From assembly GCA_030678995.1 (NCBI GenBank), contig JAUXTQ010000046.1, positions 21,254 to 85,253 on the forward strand: a stretch of DNA of 64,000 bases. Reading direction: 5' to 3'. This DNA comes from Caulobacter sp. GTDB taxonomy: Bacteria; Pseudomonadota; Alphaproteobacteria; Caulobacterales; Caulobacteraceae. The notes below the pieces were generated by a model, which worked only from the letters and a program-made list of their open reading frames with translations, searched no databases and was not told where the DNA came from. Shown in pieces: positions 42,305 to 51,132 of this stretch. The translations under genes and the position numbers were made by a program. Each line of letters begins with the position of its first letter. The stretch's first letter is position 1.

Positions 42305-43777
42305 ATGAAAGTCTGGACCAGGGTCGCGCTCGGCGCGGTCGCGGTGGTCGTGTTGCTGGCGGGGGTGGTCACCGTCCGCACCCTGACCTTCAAGCCCGGG
42401 GCGCAGGCCGATCTGTCGGCGATCAGGCTGGAACCCGCCACGCCGGTGGACCAGGCGAAGGCCGCGCAGCACCTGTCCGAGGCGATCCGGATTCTGACCA
42501 TCAGCCACCAGGACAAGGCCGAGAATCAGTGGGCCGAGTGGGACAGGTTGCACGCCTGGCTGGCCGCCACCTATCCCGCCGCCCACGCGGCCATGACCCG
42601 CGAGATCCTGCCCAACAAGGCGCTGGTTTACACCTGGAAGGGCTCTGACCCGTCCCTCGCCCCGGTGGTGTTGATGGCGCACCAGGACGTGGTGCCGGTC
42701 ACGTCCGGGACCGAGCAGGACTGGAAGCACCCGCCGTTCGCCGGCGTGATCGCCGAGGGCGCGGTCTGGGGCCGTGGGTCGATCGACGACAAGGGCTCGC
42801 TGGTGACCATCTTCGAGGCCGCCGAGGCCCTCGCCGCCAAGGGCTTCAAGCCCCGCCGCACGGTGATGATCGTCAGCGGCCAGGACGAGGAGGCCGGCGG
42901 CACGGGCGCCAGGGCCATCGCCGCCCTGATGACGGCGCGCGGTGTCAAGGCGCAGTTCGTGCTCGACGAGGGCATGGCGGTGGTCAGCGACTTCCCCGGC
43001 GCCGGCCGTCCGGTGGCCGCCATCGGCCTGGGCGAGAAGGGCTACGCCACGCTCAAGATCATCGCCCGCGCGCCCGGCGGCCACTCCTCCGCCCCGCCGG
43101 CGGAGACCGGGGTCGAGACCCTGGCCAGGGCCGTCCTGGCGATCACTGGCAAGCCGTTCCCGATGCGCTTCCAGGGTCCCGGCGCGGACATGATCCGCTC
43201 GATCGCCCCCTACAGCGGCCTGATGACCCGCGTGGTGGTGGCCAACAGCTGGCTGTTCGAACCGGTCCTGATGGCCCAGCTGGGCAAGAGCCCGGCCAGT
43301 GCCTCGGCCTTCCACACCACCATCGCCCCGACCATGCTCAAGGGCAGCCCCAAGGAAAACGTCCTGCCGCAGGACGCCACCGCCTGGATCAACTATCGCA
43401 TCGCGCCCGGCCAGACCCGCGAGGACGTGATGGCTCGCGCCCGCGAGGCGACCAAAGGGTTGAACGTTGAACTATCCTGGCAGGGCGAGGCCAGCGACCC
43501 GTCGCCGGTATCCTCGACCACCTCGGAAAGCTGGAAGCTGCTGTCGGCCCTGGCCTCGGACGGCGGCAAGATCCCGGTCGCCCCGGCCCTCGTTACCGCC
43601 GGCACCGACAGCCGCCATCTGACGGGCGTCGCGCAGGACGTCTACCGCTTCGCCCCGATGTTCGCCTCGGTGAGCGAGTTCGGCATGATCCACGGCACCA
43701 ACGAGAAGATGTCGCTGGAGAACTTGCAGCGAATGACCGACTTCTACACCCGCCTGATCGCCACGGCGGCGAGGTAG
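42305..43777 (+). CDS. M20 metallopeptidase, PM20D1-like, membrane-anchored
   Basis: A 490-residue M20 peptidase with an N-terminal hydrophobic anchor (VALGAVAVVVLLAGVVTV). Metal-site motifs: MAHQDVVPV, WGRGSIDDKGS, GQDEEAGG with the catalytic Glu pair, DEGMAV, and the late IHGTNE. A lid domain lies between (about residues 240-360). Length and motifs match the PM20D1/carboxypeptidase S branch, which hydrolyses (or forms) N-acyl amino acids. Periplasmic location is likely from the anchor. Monocistronic. Confidence 0.9.
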   Translation: MKVWTRVALGAVAVVVLLAGVVTVRTLTFKPGAQADLSAIRLEPATPVDQAKAAQHLSEAIRILTISHQDKAENQWAEWDRLHAWLAATYPAAHAAMTREILPNKALVYTWKGSDPSLAPVVLMAHQDVVPVTSGTEQDWKHPPFAGVIAEGAVWGRGSIDDKGSLVTIFEAAEALAAKGFKPRRTVMIVSGQDEEAGGTGARAIAALMTARGVKAQFVLDEGMAVVSDFPGAGRPVAAIGLGEKGYATLKIIARAPGGHSSAPPAETGVETLARAVLAITGKPFPMRFQGPGADMIRSIAPYSGLMTRVVVANSWLFEPVLMAQLGKSPASASAFHTTIAPTMLKGSPKENVLPQDATAWINYRIAPGQTREDVMARAREATKGLNVELSWQGEASDPSPVSSTTSESWKLLSALASDGGKIPVAPALVTAGTDSRHLTGVAQDVYRFAPMFASVSEFGMIHGTNEKMSLENLQRMTDFYTRLIATAAR

Positions 43778-43927
43778 GTGCGTGGTTTGCTCCCCGATCA
43801 GGTTCAGGGACCTTCGGCGCTGCTCACCATGACCTGCATCATTGCCTGTCATCCTGGGCAGGCCGCATAGCGGCCGTGTCGAAGGACGCACTTCGCGCTC
43901 TGACCGACAGCCGGTATGTAGGACTTC

Positions 43928-45043
43928 ATGCCCGACGACGCCTCAAAACCCGCCGCCAAGGCCAAGACCGCCCCGATGAAGTTCGGCGAGGGCTGGCTGC
44001 GCGACTGCTGGTACTTCGCCTGCCAGGCCCACGAGCTCAAACCCGGCAAGCTGCAGCGGTATGAGCTGCTGGGCGAGCCGGTGCTGCTGGGCCGGCGGCG
44101 GGACGGCGGGGTCTACGCCATCCGCGACATCTGCCCCCATCGCGCCGCGCCGCTGTCGGCGGGCAAGCTGGTTCCAGAAGCGGGCGGCGGCGAGAGCATC
44201 GAATGCCCCTATCATGGCTGGCGGTTCGGCACGGACGGCGCCTGCAAGGCCATTCCCTTCCTGCCCGACGACCAGGAGATGGACATCGCCCGCATCCGGG
44301 TGAAGCGCTATCCGGTCGCCGAAAGCCAGGGGATGGTGTTCGTCTGGTTCGCCGCCGAGGCCCGCGCCGGCCTGGGAGCCGAGGCCGAGCCGGACCTGCC
44401 GCCGCCGGTCTTCCCCGGCGCGGTCGGCCGGCCGGCGATCGTCGATCACATGGATTTCGACACCCACATGGACCACGCCATCGTGGGCCTGATGGATCCG
44501 ACGCACGCGCCCTATGTGCACGCCGCCTGGTGGGCCCGCTCGTCGCGGCGGATGAAGCCCAAGGCCAAGGTGTTCGAGCCCTCGGCCGAGGGCTTCGTCA
44601 TGACCCGCCACGCGACCAGCAAGGCCAACCGGATCTACGCCATCCTCGGCGGCCAGCCGCAGACCGAGATCACCTTCCGCCTGCCCGGCTACCGCTGGGA
44701 GCATATCCAGGTCGGCCGCTTCCAGGTGCTGGCCCTGACCTGCCTGACGCCGGTCACCGAGACGAAGACCCGCCTGACCCAGCTGATGTGGTCAGACCAC
44801 CCGGCCATGTCTCTGCGCTGGCTGATCGCCCCCTTCATGCGCGCCTTCATTCACCAGGACGGCGACATGGTGAACCTGCAGAACATGGGCCTGAGGTACG
44901 ACCCGTCGCTGTTGTGGATCGATGACGCCGACACCCAGGCCAAGTGGTACCAGCAGCTCAAGCGCGAATGGGCCGCCAGCCGCGCCGAGGGCCGGCCGTT
45001 CGTCAATCCGGTGAAGCCGGTGACCCTGCGATGGATCAGCTGA
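43928..45043 (+). CDS. Rieske non-haem iron oxygenase, alpha subunit type
   Basis: A 371-residue protein. Rieske cluster ligands are CPH at 69-71 and CPYHGW at 93-98. The mononuclear iron site follows in DHAIVGLMDPTHAPYVHAAWW. The overall form is like the vanillate O-demethylase/phthalate oxygenase or pheophorbide-like group, which use a separate reductase; none is encoded beside it. The last 13 nt overlap the globin gene. Possible substrates are aromatic or steroid-like compounds; not determined. Confidence 0.9.
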   Translation: MPDDASKPAAKAKTAPMKFGEGWLRDCWYFACQAHELKPGKLQRYELLGEPVLLGRRRDGGVYAIRDICPHRAAPLSAGKLVPEAGGGESIECPYHGWRFGTDGACKAIPFLPDDQEMDIARIRVKRYPVAESQGMVFVWFAAEARAGLGAEAEPDLPPPVFPGAVGRPAIVDHMDFDTHMDHAIVGLMDPTHAPYVHAAWWARSSRRMKPKAKVFEPSAEGFVMTRHATSKANRIYAILGGQPQTEITFRLPGYRWEHIQVGRFQVLALTCLTPVTETKTRLTQLMWSDHPAMSLRWLIAPFMRAFIHQDGDMVNLQNMGLRYDPSLLWIDDADTQAKWYQQLKREWAASRAEGRPFVNPVKPVTLRWIS

Positions 45044-45420
45044 CCGACGCCCTTGAAGCCAGCCTGGAACTGGTCGCCGAGCGGTGCGGCGACCCGACGG
45101 AACGGGTCTATGACCGGCTGTTCGCCCGGCAGCCGGAGATGGAGGCGCTGTTCCTGGGCGACCAAAGCCGGCAGGCCCGCGGCCACATGCTGCAGATGGT
45201 CCTGGACACCCTGACCGGCATGGCCGACGGCGCTGCCTGGCCGGCCAACATGATCCGCGCCGAGAAGATCAACCACGACCAGATCGGCGTGCCGTTCGAC
45301 GTCTTCGCCACCTTCTTCGGCGTGATCCACGAGACCTTCCGCGAAGCCGGCGGCGAAGACTGGACGGCCGAAATGGAGACCGCCTGGACCGACCTGCTCG
45401 CCCGGGCGGCGGCGGTTTGA
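45031..45420 (+). CDS. Globin-like protein overlapping the Rieske oxygenase gene
   Basis: A 129-residue helical protein starting at ATG 45031 inside the Rieske gene end. The pattern DPTERVYDRLFARQPEMEALF, then RGHMLQMVLDTLTGM, and WTAEMETAWTDLL at the C-terminus fits the bacterial globin fold, with His in RGHML or HETF as possible proximal ligand. Overlap implies translational coupling. A haem or electron-transfer role for the oxygenase is an attractive inference, but the gene could be a sensor-type or non-haem globin. Confidence 0.7.
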   Translation: MDQLTDALEASLELVAERCGDPTERVYDRLFARQPEMEALFLGDQSRQARGHMLQMVLDTLTGMADGAAWPANMIRAEKINHDQIGVPFDVFATFFGVIHETFREAGGEDWTAEMETAWTDLLARAAAV

Positions 45421-45487
45421 CCTTGCCGCCTTCGCCCCTCGATTGCGCCCCGGTGACAGGGGCCCTCGCTTGTCGTTAGATCGCGCC

Positions 45488-45943
45488 ATGCACAGGCGCG
45501 TCTTCGCCATCGCCATGTTCAGCGTGTTCGCGCTGCCCTCGGCCGCCCAGGAACGGGCGCCGCCGGAGCGTCAGACCCTGCTCGACCTGGCCTACACCCT
45601 GGGGGAAAGCCACGCCCTGCGTCAGGCCTGCTCCGGTGAGGACGACCAGTACTGGCGCGACCGGATGGTGAGGATGACCGACACCGAGGCCGCCGACGCC
45701 GCCTTCGACGGCCGGCTGAAGCAGGCGTTCAACAGCGGTTTCGCCACCCGGCAGACCGAGTTTCCCACCTGCGGCCCGGCCAGCAAGCGGGCTGAACAGG
45801 CGGTCGCGCGCAAGGGCCAGGCCCTGGCGACCCGCATGAGCAGCATCACCCGGGTGGTGCGCGACCTGGGCTCCGACGCCCCGAAGGAAGATTCGGATGA
45901 CAGCGTTCCGGATTCCGTGGCTAGGGAGCCCGCGCCGCGCTAG
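45488..45943 (+). CDS. TIGR02301-like secreted protein
   Basis: A 151-residue protein with a signal peptide (VFAIAMFSVFALPSAAQ) and a mature helical domain LLDLAYTLGESHALRQACSG, DDQYWRDRMVRMTDTEAAD, AFNSGFATRQTEFPTCGP. The two conserved Cys, in RQAC and FPTC, probably form a disulfide. The pattern matches the alphaproteobacterial TIGR02301 family of unknown function. It precedes qmcA by 31 bp and may be cotranscribed. Confidence 0.78.
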   Translation: MHRRVFAIAMFSVFALPSAAQERAPPERQTLLDLAYTLGESHALRQACSGEDDQYWRDRMVRMTDTEAADAAFDGRLKQAFNSGFATRQTEFPTCGPASKRAEQAVARKGQALATRMSSITRVVRDLGSDAPKEDSDDSVPDSVAREPAPR

Positions 45944-45974
45944 ATTCCCCTCCAGGTAGTTTGGGAGGGGACAG

Positions 45975-46940
45975 ATGTCCTTCGGAATCTTCACCGTCGT
46001 CCTGCTGGTCCTGGCGCTGTTCCTGCTGTTCAGCGTCATCAAGATCGTGCCGCAGGGCCGTGAGTTCACGGTCCAGCGGTTCGGCCGCTACACCCGCACG
46101 CTCAAGCCGGGCATCTCGCTGCTGACGCCGTTCATCGAAACCGTCGGACACCGGGTGAACATGATGGAGCAGGTGCTGGACGTCCCGCAGCAGGAAGTCA
46201 TCACCAAGGACAACGTGTCGGTGAAGGTCGATGGCATCGTCTTCATCCAGGTGATGGACGCCGCCTCGGCCGCCTATCGCGTGGACAACCTGACCTACGC
46301 CATCAGCCAGCTGTGCATGACCAACCTGCGGACGGTGGTCGGCTCCATGGAGCTGGACGAGGTGCTCAGCCAGCGCGACCAGATCAACACCCGCCTGCTG
46401 CACACCATCGACCAGGCCACCAACCCCTGGGGCGTGAAGGCCACGCGGATCGAGATCAAGGACCTGACCCCGCCGCCCGACATCACCAACGCCATGGCCC
46501 GCCAGATGAAGGCCGAGCGGGAACGCCGGGCGGTGATCACCGAGGCCGACGGCGAGAAGCAGGCCGCCATCGCCAAGGCGGAGGGCTCCAAACAGGCCGC
46601 CATCCTGCAGGCCGAGGGTCGCCGCGAGGCCGCCTTCCGCGACGCCGAGGCCCGCGAACGCGAAGCCGAGGCCGAGGCCAAGGCGACCGCCTTCGTGTCG
46701 GAAGCCATCGCCCGCGGCGACATCAACGCCATCAACTACTTCGTGGCGCAGAAGTACGTCGAGGCCTTCGGCGCCCTGGCCGCGAGCCCCAATTCCAAGA
46801 TGATCATCGTGCCGGCGGACTTCGCCGGCATCACCGGCACCGTGGCCGGCATCGGCGAACTGGTGAAGTCGCTGGCCGATGGCCGACCCTCGGGCGGCGG
46901 CGGCGGCGGCGGAACGGCGGCGCCGAGAACAAAGGCCTAG
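45975..46940 (+). CDS. qmcA: SPFH/Band-7 membrane protein QmcA
   Basis: A 321-residue SPFH protein: N-terminal membrane segment (FTVVLLVLALFLLFSVIKIV), Band-7 domain starting VPQGREFTVQRFGRY and GISLLTPFIETV, and a coiled coil with repeated AAIAKAEGSKQAAILQAEG units, ending in a Gly-rich tail. Forms large oligomeric membrane microdomain assemblies and is linked with FtsH or protease quality control in E. coli. The nfeD gene follows 13 bp downstream, the usual partner. Confidence 0.93.
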   Translation: MSFGIFTVVLLVLALFLLFSVIKIVPQGREFTVQRFGRYTRTLKPGISLLTPFIETVGHRVNMMEQVLDVPQQEVITKDNVSVKVDGIVFIQVMDAASAAYRVDNLTYAISQLCMTNLRTVVGSMELDEVLSQRDQINTRLLHTIDQATNPWGVKATRIEIKDLTPPPDITNAMARQMKAERERRAVITEADGEKQAAIAKAEGSKQAAILQAEGRREAAFRDAEAREREAEAEAKATAFVSEAIARGDINAINYFVAQKYVEAFGALAASPNSKMIIVPADFAGITGTVAGIGELVKSLADGRPSGGGGGGGTAAPRTKA

Positions 46941-46953
46941 GGGGAGACCTTCG

Positions 46954-47409
46954 ATGACCTGGCTGACCGAACTCTATTCGACCCATCCGTTCTGGATCTG
47001 GCTGGCCGTCGGGGCGGTGATCCTGGCGGCGGAAGTGGCGACGGGAACCGGCTGGCTGCTCTGGCCGGCCGCCTGCGCCGCCATCGTGGCGGTGCTGACC
47101 TTCATCCTGCCCAATGATCCCGTCGTCGAGCTGGCGGTGTTCGCGGTGCTGACCATCGCCTCGACGGTGCTGGCGCGGCGCTACCTGCCCGGCAACGCCT
47201 CGGGCGACGGTCCCGATATCAACGACAATATCGGCCGCCTGGTGGGCAAGTCCGGACGAGCGGCCTCGGCCTTCGAGAACGGCCAGGGCCGGGTGTTCAT
47301 CGACGGCAAGGAGTGGGCCGCCGTGGCCGACGGCGATGGCCCGGCGCTCGACCAGCCCGTCGAGGTCGTGGCCGCCGACGGCGCGATCCTGACGGTGAAG
47401 GCGGCGTAG
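46954..47409 (+). CDS. NfeD-like membrane protein
   Basis: A 151-residue short NfeD: three transmembrane helices (WIWLAVGAVILAAEVATGTG; LWPAACAAIVAVLTFILP; VVELAVFAVLTIASTVLA) and a C-terminal OB-fold (GKSGRAASAFENGQGRVFID, GPALDQPVEVVAADG). Start ATG 46954, after AGGGGGAGA. Works with the SPFH protein encoded just upstream, in membrane organisation. Confidence 0.9.
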   Translation: MTWLTELYSTHPFWIWLAVGAVILAAEVATGTGWLLWPAACAAIVAVLTFILPNDPVVELAVFAVLTIASTVLARRYLPGNASGDGPDINDNIGRLVGKSGRAASAFENGQGRVFIDGKEWAAVADGDGPALDQPVEVVAADGAILTVKAA

Positions 47410-47776
47410 AACTCTCCTCTCCCGCGAGGGAGAGGGGGACCATCCGCAGGATGGTGGAGAGGGAACCGCCGGCGTCGGCCGGATCGAGAGCGGCGCCTCC
47501 ACGCCAACCTCACGGCAAACCCGCCCTGATGTCTTGAAGGCCAGCTTTGCTCCGGCGGACGACCTGCTCAAGGACCGCTTCGCGGCCGCGCGGCGGCGAC
47601 CCCGCAGGGGTCGTCCTTGACCAGGACGACCCGCCGGAGCGCATCATTCCATCAAGGCCAAAGGGCAGGTGTCATCAGGGCAGCGGAGTGCTTTGGCGGT
47701 CTATCCGCAGACCGCGGCGTTTCCCTCTCCACCATGCAAGCATGGTCCCCCTCTCCCTCGCGGGAGAGGTTAGTCC
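47410..47776. repeat. Nested inverted repeats between nfeD and the MarR gene
   Basis: Outer arms carry CTCTCCCGCGAGGGAGAGG with ACCATCCGCAGGATGGT near 47415-47460 and, inverted, CACCATGCAAGCATGGT with CTCTCCCTCGCGGGAGAG near 47727-47769. The structured repeat copy 2 lies inside. No gene is present in this 367-bp stretch. Confidence 0.75.
47549..47680. repeat. Structured dispersed repeat, copy 2
   Basis: Core GCTCAAGGACCG...CCGCAGGGGTCGTCCTTGACC followed by CATTCCATCAAGGC and GTGTCATCAGG, as in copy 1 (40157-40286). Outer arms GCTCCGGCGG and CCGCCGGAGC differ in sequence from copy 1 yet remain complementary. Confidence 0.75.
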
Positions 47777-48226
47777 TTACCTGTTCTCGTCCAGCCAGAC
47801 CCTCAGCGCCTGAAGGAACGGCAGGGCGGCCTTGAACTCTTCTTCGGTGAAGGCGGCGCGCATGGCTTCGAGGTGGGGCCGCATGACGCCGATGCCGGTC
47901 TCGAACGCCCGCGCCCCCTCCGCCGTCAGGGTGACCACCTTGCGCCGGCCGTCGGCCTGGTCGCCGACGATCCTGACGAACCCCTGCGCCTCCAGCCGCT
48001 GCAGGGTGTTGGTCATGGCCCCCTTGGTGACTTGAAAGGCCTTGGCCAGCCGGGCCGGGCTTTCCGCCCCGCCCCGCCGCATGAAGTGCGTCAGGACGCC
48101 GAACTGCGCGGCGCTGAGGCCGTCGGGCAGGGTGCGGTCGAGCCGGGCGTTCGACAGCTGGGCGATGATGCCGATCTCGGTCAGCACCCGGACGTCGGGA
48201 CGGTCCTTTGCTTCGGAGGCCATCAA
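47777..48226 (-). CDS. MarR-family transcriptional regulator
   Basis: A 149-residue winged-helix repressor. DNA-binding parts: LAKAFQVTKGAMTNTLQRLE (recognition helix) and wing VGDQADGRRKVVTLT; dimerisation helices at both ends. It is encoded directly after the nitroreductase-like gene with a 4-nt overlap (48223-48226), so it probably represses this two-gene operon. A likely operator is at 49382-49404. Met2 is an alternative start. Confidence 0.93.
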   Translation of the reverse strand: MMASEAKDRPDVRVLTEIGIIAQLSNARLDRTLPDGLSAAQFGVLTHFMRRGGAESPARLAKAFQVTKGAMTNTLQRLEAQGFVRIVGDQADGRRKVVTLTAEGARAFETGIGVMRPHLEAMRAAFTEEEFKAALPFLQALRVWLDENR

Positions 48227-49359
48227 ACCTTCCTCAGCTGCGCCGCCAGCCCCCGGCGGGGCGCGGGCGGAATCTCCGCCTTCGGATAGCCGATCCGGGC
48301 CAGCATCTGGATGCGGCCGCCGCCCGGGGCCAGATCCTTGTGCAGGGCGTCATAAACCGGTTTCTGGGTGGCGTATTCCTGCAGGCCCTGGCTCCAGGGG
48401 TGCATGGCCAGGCCGAACTTCGTCGCGGCCAGGTTCGCCAGCAGATAGGCCCGGCCGGCGGTGATCTGCTCGGCACGGGTGTCGGCCGCCGTGGTGATCC
48501 AGAGAAAGCCCTGACTGGTGTCGGCCGCCGTCTTCAGGAATTTCAGCGACTCCTTGAAGGCGGTCGTGCCGGGCGTCGCCATCTTCGATTTGGTCAGAAT
48601 TCCGGCCGCGTTCATCGCCGTCATCACCGGCTGGTCGAGCGAGACGCCCCAGGGATGCAGCGCCACGTCCCGGGCGCCGATGAACGTCCGCTCGACGCTT
48701 TCATGATGGGCCGGCGGGGTGTGCGCCTCAATGTGGGCCCCGCGATAAACGAGTTCGCGCAGACGGGCGATGCGATCGGGCGCCGTCGTGACATTGCAGG
48801 CCACGCCCTCAAGGGATTTGAAGGCGCCAAGGAGATTGCTGGCTGCGGCCTGGTCCACCTCCCGATTGGTGAACGGTCCGCGGTTGGTCCGGCGTTGAAG
48901 CACGTTTCCGAACAGCGGCGCGGGGGTCGCGCCCTGCGGATGGGTTGAAACCCTGAACAGCGGCCGGTCGTCGAGCACGGGATGTGCCTCCCCCTCGGGG
49001 AACAGCTCCACGGTGCTCGCAAGGCCGCCACGTTCGGACAGCGCCATGATCAGGAGCTCGAGGAAACCGCCGCAGCCGATGGTGATCTGCCGGTTGAACG
49101 GGTCGGTGACCGGCAGCAACCGGGTCCTGTCGATATAGAGCGTGATCTGGTCGGGAACCGACAGGTCGACGATCCACGGCTGCATGTTGTGCGGGTTGGG
49201 GGCGAGGATCGCCCAGGACAGGGCCTTGCGACGGACGTCCGTCTCGCCGGCGCCCGGATCGACCCAGGCCGCCCGGGGGTCGACCCCCGCCGGCGCGCAG
49301 CCCGTGGCGGCGAAGATCGCTCCACCTCCGAGAACCCGGATGAAGTCACGACGTTGCAT
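48223..49359 (-). CDS. Acg-like nitroreductase-fold protein with Tat signal
   Basis: A 378-residue protein starting MQRRDFIRVLGGGAIFAATG, a twin-arginine signal with RRDF and a possible lipobox Cys after TG. The body has the nitroreductase/Acg fold: LSWAILAPNPHNMQPW, FGNVLQRRTNRGPF (flavin-phosphate contact), and ITAGRAYLLANLAATKFGLAMHPWSQ. Acg-type proteins sequester or use FMN in stress. Export by Tat suggests the flavin is bound before transport. It is controlled, presumably, by the downstream MarR gene. Confidence 0.87.
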   Translation of the reverse strand: MQRRDFIRVLGGGAIFAATGCAPAGVDPRAAWVDPGAGETDVRRKALSWAILAPNPHNMQPWIVDLSVPDQITLYIDRTRLLPVTDPFNRQITIGCGGFLELLIMALSERGGLASTVELFPEGEAHPVLDDRPLFRVSTHPQGATPAPLFGNVLQRRTNRGPFTNREVDQAAASNLLGAFKSLEGVACNVTTAPDRIARLRELVYRGAHIEAHTPPAHHESVERTFIGARDVALHPWGVSLDQPVMTAMNAAGILTKSKMATPGTTAFKESLKFLKTAADTSQGFLWITTAADTRAEQITAGRAYLLANLAATKFGLAMHPWSQGLQEYATQKPVYDALHKDLAPGGGRIQMLARIGYPKAEIPPAPRRGLAAQLRKV

Positions 49360-49381
49360 GGCGGGCGCCTTTCGTTCGATG

Positions 49382-49404
49382 TTGAACCAGATAAGCTAGT
49401 TCAA
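49382..49404. promoter_or_regulatory. Putative MarR operator in front of the nitroreductase-MarR operon
   Basis: TTGAACCAG-ATAAG-CTAGTTCAA, 9-bp arms with one mismatch, about 23-45 bp upstream of the nitroreductase start. CTTATCT and TTTATCA within or beside it may be -10 elements, so repressor binding would occlude the promoter. Confidence 0.6.
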
Positions 49405-49422
49405 TGATAAACGAGTCAAGCC

Positions 49423-49869
49423 TCAAACCTCGCCGAGCATCTCCCGCATGCCCCTGTTGGCCAGACCATCGGCCCGCTCGTTCAACTCATGGCCGGCGTG
49501 GCCCTTGACCCAGCGCCAGTCGACCTCGTGCCGCGCGCGGGCCTGGTCGATGCGTTTCCACAGGTCCTCGTTCTTGACCGGGCTCCTGTCGGCGGTCTTC
49601 CAGCCGCGCGCCTTCCAGCCGTGGATCCACTGGGTGACGCCATTCTTCACATAGGTGCTGTCGGTGTGCAGCTCGACCTTGCAGGGCTTGTTCAGGGCCT
49701 CCAGCGCCCGGATGGCCGCCATCAGCTCCATGCGGTTGTTGGTGGTCGCCGGCTCGCCGCCGCACAGCTCCTTCTCCCGGCCGCCCGCGATCAGGATCGC
49801 GCCCCAGCCGCCCGGTCCCGGATTCCCGCGGCAGGCGCCGTCGGTGTAAATCAGCACCTTTGGCGTCAT
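49423..49869 (-). CDS. rnhA: Ribonuclease HI
   Basis: A 148-residue RNase HI. All catalytic carboxylates are at the E. coli positions: Asp10 ([11 protein letters not shown]), Glu48 (NRMEL), Asp70 (HTDST), Asp134 (NERADGLAN), with His124 in VKGHAGH. Hydrolyses RNA in RNA:DNA hybrids. The start overlaps the thrB stop by 4 nt. The order ispH-thrB-rnhA is conserved in alphaproteobacteria; here a toxin-antitoxin pair interrupts ispH and thrB. Confidence 0.96.
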   Translation of the reverse strand: MTPKVLIYTDGACRGNPGPGGWGAILIAGGREKELCGGEPATTNNRMELMAAIRALEALNKPCKVELHTDSTYVKNGVTQWIHGWKARGWKTADRSPVKNEDLWKRIDQARARHEVDWRWVKGHAGHELNERADGLANRGMREMLGEV

Positions 49870-50825
49870 GCGTGGTCGCCCAGCAGGGCCAGCCCCGCGC
49901 GATGGACGGCCAGCTTGCGCTCGTACTCCATCGGGTCCTTGGGCCGCACCAGGGCGCCGGCCGGCGTCGCCCCCCAGTCGTTCAGCCGGGTGAGGAAGAA
50001 GCGCATGGCCGCGCCGTGGGCGAGAATCGGCAGCGCGGCGCGCTCCTCGGTCGTCAGGGGCCGGTGCGCCTGATAGCCGGCCAGCATCGAACGGCCGGCC
50101 GTCAGGTTGAACGAGCCGTCGGCTTCGAAGCACCAGGCGTTCAGGGCAATGGCCAGGTCGTAGGCGTAGGCGTCGTCACAGGCGAAGTAGAAGTCGAACG
50201 CCGCCGCGAACCTGCCGTCCCGGAAGAAGACGTTGTCGGGGAAGAAGTCGGCGTGGATCACTCCGGTCGGCAGGCCGCGCGGCCAGTCGCGGCCCAGGTA
50301 GTCGAGGTCGGCGCGAATGGTGTCGGCCAGCCCCGGCTTGAGCGCCTCAGCCGAGTCCCACAGCCGGGCGAACATCGGCCCCCAGGCGTCCTGGCCCAGG
50401 TCGTTCTCCCGCCGCCCGGGGTAGCCCTGGCCCGCCAGGTGCAGCCGCGCCAGGCCGGCGCCGGCCTCGCGGCAGTGGGCGGCGGTCGGCCGCCGGGCGG
50501 AGATGCCGATGAGAAACTCGACGATGGCCGCCGGCTTGCCACGCACGGTCTTGAGCGTCTCGCCGGACCGGTCCGGCACCGGCCGGGCGCTGGGGAAGCC
50601 GTGGTCGGCCAACCAGGTCAGCAGGTTGAGGAAATAGGGTAGATCATCGGCCCGCACCCGCCGCTCGTAGAGGGTCAGGATGTAGCGGCCGGCCTCGGTC
50701 TCCAGCAGGAAGTTGGAGTTCTCCACCCCCTCGGCGATGCCCTTGAAGGCGATGGCCTGACCGATGTCGAAATCGGCGAGCAGCGTCGCCAGTTCCTCGT
50801 CGGTGATGTCGGTATAGACGGCCAT
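49866..50825 (-). CDS. thrB: Homoserine kinase, ThrB2/APH type
   Basis: A 319-residue protein-kinase-like fold enzyme starting [20 protein letters not shown], as usual for alphaproteobacterial Thr[12 protein letters not shown] forms the glycine-loop region, catalytic loop is [13 protein letters not shown], and the metal Asp lies in FDFYFACDD. Phosphorylates homoserine in threonine synthesis. Coupled to rnhA downstream by a 4-nt overlap. Confidence 0.94.
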   Translation of the reverse strand: MAVYTDITDEELATLLADFDIGQAIAFKGIAEGVENSNFLLETEAGRYILTLYERRVRADDLPYFLNLLTWLADHGFPSARPVPDRSGETLKTVRGKPAAIVEFLIGISARRPTAAHCREAGAGLARLHLAGQGYPGRRENDLGQDAWGPMFARLWDSAEALKPGLADTIRADLDYLGRDWPRGLPTGVIHADFFPDNVFFRDGRFAAAFDFYFACDDAYAYDLAIALNAWCFEADGSFNLTAGRSMLAGYQAHRPLTTEERAALPILAHGAAMRFFLTRLNDWGATPAGALVRPKDPMEYERKLAVHRAGLALLGDHA

Positions 50826-50904
50826 GGAGCGGGGATGGGGTAGGCGGCGCTGGCGGTCAAGCCGGGATCATGGTATTACATCCATACTAACGCTGGAGGT
50901 GACC

Positions 50905-51132
50905 ATGTTCGCGCTGAAAATGACCAAGATTGGCAACTCGGTGGGCGCGGTCTTTCCCAAGGAAGCACTGGCCGAGCTGGGCGTGGACAAGGGTGACGTC
51001 GTCTACCTGACAACGTCCCCCGACGGGGCCATGCGCATCTCACGCTACAATGACGAAGTGGCCGAAGAGATCGCGACGGGCAAGAAGTTCATGGCCCGCT
51101 ATCGCGATACCCTTCGGGCGCTCGCCAAATGA
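50905..51132 (+). CDS. AbrB/MazE-type antitoxin
   Basis: A 75-residue protein with an N-terminal SpoVT/AbrB swapped-hairpin DNA-binding domain (MTKIGNSVGAVFPKEALAEL, then GDVVYLTTS) and a C-terminal helix EEIATGKKFMARYRDTLRAL which would bind the toxin. GGAGGTGACC precedes ATG 50905. It overlaps the Doc-like gene by 4 nt. The upstream GTATTACATCCATAC may be an autoregulatory site. Confidence 0.87.
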   Translation: MFALKMTKIGNSVGAVFPKEALAELGVDKGDVVYLTTSPDGAMRISRYNDEVAEEIATGKKFMARYRDTLRALAK

